DNA from: Candidatus Thiodiazotropha sp. LNASS1 | GTDB lineage: Bacteria > Pseudomonadota > Gammaproteobacteria > Chromatiales > Chromatiaceae | Direction of reading: 5' to 3' | NCBI RefSeq assembly: GCF_964212655.1 | Contig: NZ_OZ156465.1 | Coordinates: 372,001 to 436,000 of the forward strand | DNA length: 64,000 nt | Shown: piece after piece, positions 56,692-64,000 of the stretch | Layout of the letters: every line of letters begins with the position of its first letter | Numbering within the stretch: the stretch's first letter is position 1 | The notes under the pieces: generated by a model | Seen by the model: the letters and a program-made list of their open reading frames with translations, nothing else | The model's database searches: none | Told to the model about the DNA's origin: nothing | Program-made: the position numbers and the translations under genes

Positions 56692-56994
56692 TCAGGCTGG
56701 CAGTACTTTCTTGAACGGTTTTACCTGGACCCGTGCATAGACACCCGCCTCGATATAGGGGTCCGCATCGGCCCAGGCCTTGGCGTTCTCGAGGCTGTCG
56801 AACTCGGCGACGATCAGACTGCCGGAAAAACCGGCAGAACCGGGCTCCTCGCTATCGATCATCGGGTGGGGGCCGGCCAGCAAAAGGCGCCCCTCGTCCT
56901 GGAGCTGTTTCAGTCTCGCCAGGTGATCCCCCCGTGCCTTGAGGCGTTGCTCCAGGCTGTCATCCCGATCCTCGGCAATGATTGCGTAGTACAC
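56692..56994 (-). CDS. YciI family protein
   Basis: 100-residue YciI-like alpha/beta protein: [29 protein letters not shown] and the C-terminal [10 protein letters not shown]. The His/Asp pair of the family ([15 protein letters not shown]) is present. The family is related to muconolactone isomerase-like folds; function unknown. It lies 10 bases after the YciB gene on the same strand, and the order yciB-yciI is common in gammaproteobacteria. Confidence 0.88.
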   Translation of the reverse strand: MYYAIIAEDRDDSLEQRLKARGDHLARLKQLQDEGRLLLAGPHPMIDSEEPGSAGFSGSLIVAEFDSLENAKAWADADPYIEAGVYARVQVKPFKKVLPA

Positions 56995-57004
56995 TTAACT
57001 CCCC

Positions 57005-57670
57005 TTATGTATTAATCGACTCTGGTTCATCGTCATTGATATGGCGCGCCAGGTAGAAGGCCTGCAGGACGATAAATCCCAGGGTCAGTCCCATGATGCC
57101 AAATAATTTGAAGTTGACCCAAGTCTCCTCAAGGGTGTGCGCAGTATTGCACATCTCCAGTTCATTTCCCTGAAAATGCTGGCTGCAGTTGTCGTAATCG
57201 ATTTGCTGCAGTCCTGTGAGTTCCATCAATTGGTGTTCAACGACGAAGAAATCGTTGGCCACGTAGAGGTTGAGAAAGCCCAACAGGATAAAGAACAGGC
57301 TCCAGGTCAGATTGAGCCTTTTCCATACCGGATCCGGCACGGAGATGCTGCTCTCCATCATTCGTTGTACCAGCGGTTTTTTGCCAATGTATTGGCTGGC
57401 AAGAAAAGTGGCGCCGAACAGCCAGTTGATCACGGAGGGCTTCCACATGATAAAGGTGCGGTCCTGCAGCAGGATGGTCAGGCCGCCGAAAACCAGCAGG
57501 ATGCCGAATGTAATCAGGTGCATCTTCTCCACATGCCGCTTGCGCAGCCAGCCGTAGGCAACCTGAACCACGGACGATGCGATGGCGACAGCGGTGGCGA
57601 CATAGATGCCGTACAGTTTGTAGGCCACGAAAAAGAGAATGACCGGAAAAAAATCAGCAAGAAATTTCAT
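57005..57670 (-). CDS. yciB: septation/envelope protein YciB, with an internal insertion
   Basis: Inner-membrane protein YciB (IspZ), usually about 180 residues; this copy has 221. The membrane helices and motifs PVILFFVAYKLYGIYVATAV and ITFGILLVFGGLTILLQD match. About 35 extra residues, with Cys at NCSQHF and MCNTAH, are inserted in the region usually linking the last two helices (LYVANDF ... TWVNFKLFG). Family role: envelope biogenesis and cell division. The insertion's role is unknown; the cysteines might form a disulfide in the periplasm. Confidence 0.9.
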   Translation of the reverse strand: MKFLADFFPVILFFVAYKLYGIYVATAVAIASSVVQVAYGWLRKRHVEKMHLITFGILLVFGGLTILLQDRTFIMWKPSVINWLFGATFLASQYIGKKPLVQRMMESSISVPDPVWKRLNLTWSLFFILLGFLNLYVANDFFVVEHQLMELTGLQQIDYDNCSQHFQGNELEMCNTAHTLEETWVNFKLFGIMGLTLGFIVLQAFYLARHINDDEPESINT

Positions 57671-57772
57671 TACGAGATCAGTGTGTTACAAAAAAAGCAT
57701 AGTATCGATGGCTGGCTGAATAGTACACCATGTTTTTACTTTGTTTAGTGACCGCTTATAAAACTTGGCCAA

Positions 57773-58519
57773 TCAGTGAAGCGTTCTGGGCTGGCCCCAG
57801 AGATTATAATATTTTTCAACAACTTCCCTGACTTGCTGGGGATAGTTGAGGGCATCCATCTGTTCCATTCCTTCACGAAAAAAGTTGGGCGCCTGATCGG
57901 GCAGCAGGCGGCACAGGGTCTGATAAGCCTCCTCAATCAGCTCGGGCTGATAACTGCGGGTGGCGATTATTGCTTGATTCATTAACAAAATACCCCAGGG
58001 CTGCGCTTTTTCCAGCCGTATGCGCTCCTGTTGCATGGTTGGTTCGAGGGCCTTGATCAATTCCATCGACAGCTCATAGAGTTGCCGCAGTTGAGAAGGT
58101 TCCCGGAATCTGTTCGCCAGGCGGGCGAGGGAGTTGATCACCGGCTCCAGGGTGCGCAGCTCCCCTTTGTGGCGTACCAGCCAAAGCGCCATGGGCAGGG
58201 TCAGGTCTTCCATCTCCTCACTCTCCTGCGGCATCTTCAGGCCGGCGGCGACGGTCGAGAAATCGACCAGCAGTTGGATGCCGTAATTGCCGAGTTCACT
58301 CAGCTCATTCAGTGAGGGGTGTGGGATCTCGCGTGTACTATCCACCTGCCCGGACAGAATCTCCAACAGTTCCATCAACCGATGCATCGCCTGCTGCAGT
58401 GCCGAGGGGGAGTGGTCCGGATCTTCGACGCCGGCCTGCTTGCCGGCCGACACCACCGCTGGAGCGATAGCGTCAAATCGTTGTCCTATGTAATTCAGGT
58501 CGAGTACTGGAAATAACAT
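57773..58519 (-). CDS. helical protein of unknown function
   Basis: 248 residues, predicted mainly alpha-helical and soluble (ALQQAMHRLMELLEIL, LYELSMELIKALEPTMQQER, LIEEAYQTLCRLLP). No recognised domain or signal peptide. It lies between yciB and rnm and is divergent from rnm. Its start is 99 bases from the rnm start, so a shared divergent promoter region is likely. Confidence 0.6.
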   Translation of the reverse strand: MLFPVLDLNYIGQRFDAIAPAVVSAGKQAGVEDPDHSPSALQQAMHRLMELLEILSGQVDSTREIPHPSLNELSELGNYGIQLLVDFSTVAAGLKMPQESEEMEDLTLPMALWLVRHKGELRTLEPVINSLARLANRFREPSQLRQLYELSMELIKALEPTMQQERIRLEKAQPWGILLMNQAIIATRSYQPELIEEAYQTLCRLLPDQAPNFFREGMEQMDALNYPQQVREVVEKYYNLWGQPRTLH

Positions 58520-58618
58520 CGCATCATTGTATCAGCCTGTATTGATGGCGTCCGGGGCTGACCTCTATTTTTCGGCAAACCTATCGGTTTCACCTTACTA
58601 TGGGTACAATCCGCCCCC

Positions 58619-59488
58619 ATGTTTTGCGAATACGATCTCCATAGCCACTCCACAGCCTCAGACGGGACCCTCTCGCCTGGAGACCTGGTCAACCGTGCGG
58701 CCAATGCGGGCGTACAGGTATTGGCGCTCACCGATCACGACACCACCGCCGGTATCGAGGAGGCTTTGTCGGCTGCCTCAAGCTGTGGCCTGGTGTTGAT
58801 ACCCGGTGTGGAGATATCGGTTACCTGGAATAAGCATACTGTCCACATCGTCGGACTGAATGTGGATCATGATAACCGGGCTCTGCAACTGGGGCTGCGC
58901 GAGTTGAGGCGGTTTCGCGATTGGCGTGCGAAAGAGATTGCCGAGAGACTCGGGAAGGCCGGTATAGAAGGCGCCTATGAGGGTGTGCTTGCCTACTCCA
59001 ACGGTACCCTGGTGAGCCGTACCCATTTTGCCCGCTATCTGGTCGAGCAGGGTCTGGCAAGCGATGAGCGTAGGGTCTTCAAGCACTACCTGGTGAAAGG
59101 AAAACCCGGCTTCGTTCCCGGTCAATGGGCTGAACTGGCTCAGGCTGTTGAGTGGATACACGACGCCGGGGGCGTGGCCGTGGTGGCGCATCCCGCACGC
59201 TACAAAATGACCCGCTCGAAATTAAGGCGATTGTTCAGTGAATTTGTCGAGCTGGGGGGTGAGGCCATCGAGGTGGTCTCCGGCAGCCATAGTCGTGACG
59301 ATTACTTTACAATGGCCAAACATGCCGGCGATTTCGGTTTGCAGGCCTCGGCCGGTTCGGATTTCCATTCCCCGGACAACCCCTGGATCGAGTTCGGACA
59401 GCTGCCGTTGTTGCCCGACAATTGCCGTCCCGTATGGTCGGATTGGGTGATCGAAACGGCAACGTCTGACATCCGAAGGGCCGTCTAG
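58619..59488 (+). CDS. rnm: 5'-3' exoribonuclease Rnm (PHP domain, YciV/TrpH)
   Basis: 289-residue PHP-domain metallo-phosphoesterase: YDLHSHSTASDGTLSP (His, His, Asp ligands) and later histidines in VEISVTWNKHTVHIVGL, VVAHPARYK and SGSDFHSPD. E. coli Rnm (YciV) trims rRNA 5' ends. Length is normal. It is followed closely by yciO, then an M50 protease and trpS, the usual neighbourhood. Confidence 0.92.
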   Translation: MFCEYDLHSHSTASDGTLSPGDLVNRAANAGVQVLALTDHDTTAGIEEALSAASSCGLVLIPGVEISVTWNKHTVHIVGLNVDHDNRALQLGLRELRRFRDWRAKEIAERLGKAGIEGAYEGVLAYSNGTLVSRTHFARYLVEQGLASDERRVFKHYLVKGKPGFVPGQWAELAQAVEWIHDAGGVAVVAHPARYKMTRSKLRRLFSEFVELGGEAIEVVSGSHSRDDYFTMAKHAGDFGLQASAGSDFHSPDNPWIEFGQLPLLPDNCRPVWSDWVIETATSDIRRAV

Positions 59489-59505
59489 TTGCCAAGGCAA
59501 ATACG

Positions 59506-60129
59506 ATGGCCCTGTTCCTCCAGATACATCCGGACAATCCCCAGCCACGGCTGATCAATCAGGCGGTTGAGATCATTCGCGAGGGTGGCCTGGTGATCTA
59601 CCCCACCGATTCCAGCTATGCCTTGGGATGCCATATCGGCGACAAGGGGGCGATGGAGCGTATTCGGCGCATCCGTAAGGTGGAGCAATCCCACAACTTC
59701 ACCCTGGTATGCCGGGATCTGACAGAGATCTCCAACTACGCCAAGATCGACAACCGCGATTACCGCCTGTTGAAGGCGTTGACCCCCGGCCCCTATACCT
59801 TCATCCATAAGGCCACCAAGCAGGTTCCCAGGCGGCTGATGCATCCCCGGCGAAAGACCATCGGTATCCGGGTGCCCGACAACGCCATCGTCAGCGCCCT
59901 GCTGGAGGAGCTGGCAGAACCGATCATGAGCACCACCCTGATCATGCCGGGGGAGGAGATGCCCCTGACCGATCCCTACGAGATACGGGATCTATTGGAT
60001 CATCAAGTGGATCTAATCATCGATGGCGGCTATTGCGGCTTCGAACCCACAACCGTGGTGGTGATGACCGAGGAGCTGCCCGAGGTGGTGCGGGCCGGGA
60101 AGGGCGATACATCCATGTTCGATGTATAA
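59506..60129 (+). CDS. yciO: YciO/Sua5/YrdC-family protein
   Basis: 207-residue YrdC-fold protein (GLVIYPTDSSYALGCHIGDK, SHNFTLVCRDLTEISNYA, PGPYTFIHKATKQVP, KTIGIRVPDN). The subgroup's members are YciO proteins rather than the essential TsaC/Sua5 threonylcarbamoyl-AMP synthases, and it may not replace them. Linked to rnm by 17 bases. Confidence 0.9.
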   Translation: MALFLQIHPDNPQPRLINQAVEIIREGGLVIYPTDSSYALGCHIGDKGAMERIRRIRKVEQSHNFTLVCRDLTEISNYAKIDNRDYRLLKALTPGPYTFIHKATKQVPRRLMHPRRKTIGIRVPDNAIVSALLEELAEPIMSTTLIMPGEEMPLTDPYEIRDLLDHQVDLIIDGGYCGFEPTTVVVMTEELPEVVRAGKGDTSMFDV

Positions 60130-60215
60130 TCGATCGTTTATCTCGCGCCTTAAGCCAAATGCTCTCTCAACTTATTGAAAAACAGTGAAATCTATACATT
60201 CAGGACCTATATTCA

Positions 60216-60908
60216 ATGCAAGGGCTTAGTCTGATTCAAAAGCTGGCGATCTTCGTCCTGCCCTTGATCTTCGCCATTACCGTGCATGAGGCGGCCCATG
60301 GCTGGATGGCCAAACGCCTGGGGGACAAGACCGCACAGATGTTGGGACGGGTTACCCTGAACCCCTTAAAGCACATCGATCCGGTGGGTACCATCCTGGT
60401 GCCATTGGGTCTCTATCTACTGACCGGATTTATGTTCGGCTGGGCCAAGCCGGTGCCGGTCAACTGGAATAATCTGCATAAGCCTAAAAGGGATATGGGC
60501 CTGGTCGCGCTGGCCGGCCCAGGTGCTAATCTCATCATGGCGCTGATCTGGTCGATCCTGGTCTACGCCGGTGCGCTGTTGCTGGAAAGCTTCGCCTGGT
60601 TGGGGGTGCCCCTGGTGCTGATGGGGGTTACGGGTGTGCTGATCAATACTATTTTGATGGCACTCAACATGCTGCCGGTGCCGCCGTTGGACGGCGGCAG
60701 GGTGGTCTATTCCCTGTTACCGCCAAAACAGGCGCACGCCTATTCCAAACTTGAAACCTACGGCCTCCTTATCGTGCTTGCATTACTCATGACAGGGCTC
60801 TTGGGTTTCATCCTCGAGCCTGTCGTTGCATTTACCATCATGATCCTGCCGGCCAGTGATATAGTTGCCAATCTTATTCCTGTGATTCTCAGTCCAGCGA
60901 GGAGTTAG
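60216..60908 (+). CDS. site-2 protease family membrane metalloprotease (M50)
   Basis: 230-residue membrane protease with an N-terminal HEAAH zinc motif (ITVHEAAHGWMA, about 23-29), a helix with GPGANLIMALIW and the second motif PVPPLDGGRVVY. The domain is the short, YwhC-like type without a PDZ domain. About six transmembrane helices. Role: intramembrane proteolysis, substrate unknown. Immediately followed by trpS, with AGGAG at the end of this gene serving trpS. Confidence 0.88.
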   Translation: MQGLSLIQKLAIFVLPLIFAITVHEAAHGWMAKRLGDKTAQMLGRVTLNPLKHIDPVGTILVPLGLYLLTGFMFGWAKPVPVNWNNLHKPKRDMGLVALAGPGANLIMALIWSILVYAGALLLESFAWLGVPLVLMGVTGVLINTILMALNMLPVPPLDGGRVVYSLLPPKQAHAYSKLETYGLLIVLALLMTGLLGFILEPVVAFTIMILPASDIVANLIPVILSPARS

Positions 60909-60910
60909 TT

Positions 60911-62131
60911 TTGAATCAGTCGCCAAGCTCATCCCGCGTGCTTTCCGGCATGCGTCCCACCGGCCGTCTGCATCTTGGCCACTATCACGGTGTACTGAAG
61001 AACTGGGTGGAGCTGCAACATCAGCATGAGTGTTTCTTCTTTATCGCGGATTGGCATGCCCTGACCACCCATTATGATGATCCCAGTGTCATTCCGGAGA
61101 GCATCTGGGATATGGTCGTCGACTGGCTGGCGGCCGGTGTCGACAGCGAGGCGGCGACCCTGTTCATACAGTCCCTGGTGCCTGAGCATGCCGAACTGCA
61201 TCTGCTGCTGTCGATGATCACCCCGCTGGGCTGGCTGGAACGGGTGCCCAGCTACAAGGACCAGCAGGAGAAACTGAAGGAGAAAGACCTTGCCACTTAC
61301 GGCTTCCTGGGCTATCCGCTGCTGCAGTCGGCGGACATCCTGATTTACCGTGCCTCCCAGGTGCCGGTGGGCGAGGATCAGGTGGCCCATGTGGAGCTGA
61401 CCCGGGAAGTGGCCCGTCGCTTCAACCATATCTACGGACGCGAGCCCGATTTCGAGGAGAAGGCGGAACAGGCGCGCAAGAAAATGGGTAAAAAAGCGGC
61501 CAAGCAGTTCACTCAACTGCAAAGGGCCTATCAGGAGCAGGGCGATCCGCAGGCCCTCGAGGACGGTCGAGCACTGCTGCAGGCGCAACAGAACATCAAC
61601 ACCGAAGAGCGTGAACGCCTGCTCGGATATCTGGAGGGGAGCGGGCGTTTGATTCTGGTCGAGCCGCAACCGTTGTTGACCAAGGCCTCGAAGATGCCGG
61701 GACTGGATGGACAGAAGATGTCCAAGTCCTATGAGAACACTATCTCCCTGCGGGAAAAACCGGAACATGTCGAACAGATGCTCAAACGCATGCCGACCGA
61801 TACCAACCGGGTCAGACGCACCGATCCGGGCGATCCGCAGAAGTGCCCGGTCTGGCAGTTTCATCTGGTCTACTCCGACGAAGGCACAAAACAGTGGGTC
61901 GAGGAGGGGTGCCGTTCCGCCGCGATCGGTTGTCTCGACTGCAAGGGCCCGGTGATCGAGTCGGTGCTGAACGAACTGAAACCGATGCAGCAGCGGGCCG
62001 CTGAGTTCGAGGCCCAGCCCGATCGGGTGCGACGCATTATCACGGAGGGATCCGAAAGAGCCCGTGTGGTGGCTCAGGAGACTATGCGGGAAGTGCGCGA
62101 TGCGATGTCTTTGAGGGGATTCGAATCATGA
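60911..62131 (+). CDS. trpS: tryptophanyl-tRNA synthetase
   Basis: Class I synthetase of 406 residues: HLGH (in LHLGHYHGVL), GEDQVAHVELTREVARRFN, and KMSKS (QKMSKSYENT). It is about 70 residues longer than E. coli TrpRS (334), because an extra helical region (about 180-255) lies between the catalytic halves, a known variant in several proteobacteria. TTG at 60911 is used; AGGAG ends six bases upstream. Gene order rnm-yciO-M50-trpS-scpA-scpB is typical. Confidence 0.95.
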   Translation: MNQSPSSSRVLSGMRPTGRLHLGHYHGVLKNWVELQHQHECFFFIADWHALTTHYDDPSVIPESIWDMVVDWLAAGVDSEAATLFIQSLVPEHAELHLLLSMITPLGWLERVPSYKDQQEKLKEKDLATYGFLGYPLLQSADILIYRASQVPVGEDQVAHVELTREVARRFNHIYGREPDFEEKAEQARKKMGKKAAKQFTQLQRAYQEQGDPQALEDGRALLQAQQNINTEERERLLGYLEGSGRLILVEPQPLLTKASKMPGLDGQKMSKSYENTISLREKPEHVEQMLKRMPTDTNRVRRTDPGDPQKCPVWQFHLVYSDEGTKQWVEEGCRSAAIGCLDCKGPVIESVLNELKPMQQRAAEFEAQPDRVRRIITEGSERARVVAQETMREVRDAMSLRGFES

Positions 62132-62205
62132 ACGACGCGGATTTAGTATGATGTTGCGAGACGATTGTTACGCCTATCTTGTATCCACCCGCCTTAGGGA
62201 CTGAC

Positions 62206-63024
62206 ATGGAAGAAACTGAACACCATCCGCACTACCATCCCGAGCAGGAGGAGATGCCCTTCGCCATGGTCATGGGGGAGCCGTTGGCGACGCCCCCCAC
62301 CGATCTCTACATCCCCCCCGATGCGCTCGAGGTCTTTCTCGATGCCTTTGAGGGCCCGTTGGATCTGCTGCTCTATCTCATCAGGCGTCAGAATCTCGAT
62401 ATCCTCGATATCCCCATATCGGATATCACCGACCAGTATGTGCAATATATCGAGATGATGAAGGACCTGCGGCTCGAGTTGGCGGCGGAATACCTGGTGA
62501 TGGCGGCGATGTTGGCGGAGATCAAGTCCCGCATGCTGCTGCCCAGGCCGACGAGCGAGGAAGAGGAGGGGGAAGACCCGCGGGCGGAGCTGATCAGACG
62601 ACTGCAGGAGTACGAACGCTATAAACAGGCCGCGGAAGACCTGGATGGTCTGGAACATATGACCCGGGACACCTTCCAGGGGCATGCGGAACTGGTAGAA
62701 CGGCATGTGGAGAAGCGAGAGCCCGATGTTGACCTGCGGGAGATCCTGCTGGCTTTACAGGATGTGATGTCCCGTGCGGATATGTTCAGCAGCCATCGCG
62801 TAGAGAAAGAGCCGCTCTCGGTCAGAGAACGGATGTCCCATGTGTTACAGGTGGTGAACGGCAAGGATTTTCTGCCGTTTACAGAACTGTTTGATATCAC
62901 CGAGGGCCGCCTTGGCGTAGTGGTGACCTTTCTTGCGATCCTGGAACTGATGAAGGTCTCGTTGCTCGAGCTGGTTCAGACAGATGACTTTGCCCCCATT
63001 CACGTGAAAGCGAAGACAGCCTGA
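62206..63024 (+). CDS. scpA: segregation and condensation protein ScpA
   Basis: 272-residue kleisin, partner of SMC: DAFEGPLDLLLYLIRRQNLDILDIPISDIT is the kleisin N-terminal helix; the middle is an acidic linker, and the C-terminal winged-helix contacts the SMC head. ATG at 62206 is preferred over an in-frame TTG at 62179 because AGGG lies upstream and the longer form adds unlike residues. The protein bridges the SMC head and the neck; smc lies 17 kb away in the window. scpB begins one base after its stop. Confidence 0.93.
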   Translation: MEETEHHPHYHPEQEEMPFAMVMGEPLATPPTDLYIPPDALEVFLDAFEGPLDLLLYLIRRQNLDILDIPISDITDQYVQYIEMMKDLRLELAAEYLVMAAMLAEIKSRMLLPRPTSEEEEGEDPRAELIRRLQEYERYKQAAEDLDGLEHMTRDTFQGHAELVERHVEKREPDVDLREILLALQDVMSRADMFSSHRVEKEPLSVRERMSHVLQVVNGKDFLPFTELFDITEGRLGVVVTFLAILELMKVSLLELVQTDDFAPIHVKAKTA

Positions 63025-63025
63025 T

Positions 63026-63763
63026 ATGACAGATGAAGAGAAATTAAAACAGATCGTCGAAGCCGCCCTGTTGGCCGCGGGACGTCCGCTCAACCTGGAT
63101 CAGCTGCAGTCGCTGTTTCCCGAGCAGGAGGCGCCCGACAAGAAACAGCTGCGGGAGGTATTGGCGGGGCTGAGCGATGATTATCAGGGCAGGGGCATTG
63201 AAATCACCGAGGTTGGTAGCGGCTTTCGCATCCAGGTGCGGGCTGAGTTCTCCCCCTGGGTATCGAAACTGTGGGTGGAAAGGCCGCCCAAATACTCCCG
63301 TGCGCTGTTGGAGACTCTGGCCCTGATCGCCTATCGGCAACCGATAACCCGTGGTGAGATCGAGGATGTCCGTGGCGTCTCGGTCAGCACCAACATTATC
63401 AAGACCCTCACCGAGCGGGAGTGGGTCAGAGTCGTCGGCCATCGGGATGTTCCCGGTAAACCGGCCCTTTACGCCACCACCAGGGAGTTTCTCGACTACT
63501 TCAATCTAAAGAGTCTGAACGAGCTGCCGACCCTGGCTGAGATCCGCGATCTCGATTCCATCAATCGGGAACTTGAACTGGTCGATCCCGAAAAGCAGCA
63601 ACAGCAGGGGGAGATCCAGACAGATCAGGAGGCGGATGAGTCGATCCCGCTTGACCCGGATCAACAACCCGAAGCGATTGAATCCCACGAGGGTGAAGAT
63701 ACCGTACCCATCATGGATGAGGATCAGCACTTATCCAAACCCGCCACCCATGAATCAGAGTAG
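63026..63763 (+). CDS. scpB: segregation and condensation protein ScpB
   Basis: 245-residue partner of ScpA: two tandem winged-helix domains (QIVEAALLAAGRPLNLDQLQSLF, RALLETLALIAYRQPITRGEIEDVRGVS) then an acidic, Gln-rich C-terminal tail of about 60 residues. It overlaps the start of rluB by 14 bases (63750-63763), so the scpA-scpB-rluB trio is a tight unit. Confidence 0.94.
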   Translation: MTDEEKLKQIVEAALLAAGRPLNLDQLQSLFPEQEAPDKKQLREVLAGLSDDYQGRGIEITEVGSGFRIQVRAEFSPWVSKLWVERPPKYSRALLETLALIAYRQPITRGEIEDVRGVSVSTNIIKTLTEREWVRVVGHRDVPGKPALYATTREFLDYFNLKSLNELPTLAEIRDLDSINRELELVDPEKQQQQGEIQTDQEADESIPLDPDQQPEAIESHEGEDTVPIMDEDQHLSKPATHESE

Positions 63764-64000
63764 AGACAGAGCCGGCGAACGCCTGCAAAAGGTCCTTGCC
63801 AATGCTGGTATGGGATCACGCCGTCAGATAGAGGGGTGGATCGTCGAAGGACGGGTCGAGGTCAATGGCGTGGCTGCCGAGTTGGGGCAGCGGGTCAATC
63901 CGAGCGATGTCATATACGTGGATGGAAAGCGGATTGCAAAGCGACTGCTCGAAGCGCCGGTACGGGAGGTCATTGTCTACAACAAGCCGGAGGGCGAGTT
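63750..64000 (+). CDS. rluB: 23S rRNA pseudouridine synthase B, N-terminal part (partial)
   Basis: A frame opens at ATG 63750 and runs off the window end. The visible 83 residues contain an S4 RNA-binding domain (RLQKVLANAGMGSRRQIEG, GRVEVNGVAAELGQRV) and VIVYNKPEGE, the start of the catalytic RluB/RsuA domain. RluB converts U2605 of 23S rRNA (E. coli numbering) to pseudouridine. It overlaps scpB by 14 bases. Confidence 0.88.
   Translation, partial: MNQSRDRAGERLQKVLANAGMGSRRQIEGWIVEGRVEVNGVAAELGQRVNPSDVIYVDGKRIAKRLLEAPVREVIVYNKPEGE

Noticed and set aside
60929-61864. Minus-strand frame antisense to trpS
   Set aside because: Shadow of trpS; no recognisable domain, and the plus strand encodes intact synthetase motifs.

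Overview
The window reads as a chromosomal segment of a gammaproteobacterium, most likely a sulfur- or hydrogen-oxidising chemolithotroph related to Chromatiales or to the Thiodiazotropha/Sedimenticola symbionts. That placement is inferred from gene content: an Isp-type [NiFe] hydrogenase in the order hynS-isp1-isp2-hynL (the order known from Thiocapsa), an SHP/DHC c-type cytochrome pair, ZipA, a YciV/YciO/ScpAB/RluB neighbourhood and a CbrA-like sensor. No rRNA or tRNA gene was recognised.

Layout. 1-3.7 kb: end of tmk, holB, a PilZ protein, a TatD nuclease and a phosphate-selective-type porin. 3.7-7.3 kb: a PhnD-like periplasmic binding protein followed by a membrane GGDEF/EAL protein. 7.4-12.8 kb (minus strand): a YiiX-like hydrolase, FadE and a long-chain acyl-CoA ligase. 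13.0-21.8 kb: a complete uptake hydrogenase locus, with hypC-hypA-hypB-hypD on the minus strand and, divergently, protease, HupH-like, hynS, isp1, isp2 and hynL; hypE and hypF are not in the window. 22.2-26.2 kb: cytochrome b, SHP, diheme cytochrome, PepSY protein and a two-component system. 26.3-31.1 kb: a CbrX/CbrA-like transporter-kinase with a response regulator and a CBS/nucleotidyltransferase protein. 31.4-34.1 kb: EF-hand protein, a YgfX/CptA-like protein and a lysozyme-like protein.

34.1-39.8 kb (minus strand) is the most unusual part: four closely packed genes encoding a DUF2235 alpha/beta hydrolase, a ComEC-like metallo-beta-lactamase, a CHAT (caspase-like) protease and a TIR domain fused to a second DUF2235-type hydrolase. 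I read this as a candidate multi-effector conflict (anti-phage or abortive-infection) system. 40-48.6 kb is housekeeping: FGGY kinase, QueF, SMC, ZipA, LigA and a small conserved protein. 48.8-50.8 kb: a DUF3592 membrane protein and a pentapeptide-repeat protein with a TIR-like region. 50.9-55.1 kb looks like an integrase-less array of mobile gene cassettes (attC-like sites) whose genes are a hot-dog thioesterase, a helical protein and a nucleotide-binding/winged-helix protein; a class C group II intron has inserted into one attC. 55.6-64 kb: periplasmic parvulin, YciI, YciB, a helical protein, Rnm, YciO, an M50 protease, TrpS, ScpA, ScpB and the start of rluB.

Four intergenic regions (14.1, 21.9, 32.1 and 48.7 kb) carry copies of a dispersed repeat with a core like GCCGCAAATGAACGC, three of them as inverted pairs, so this genome carries a non-coding repeat family.
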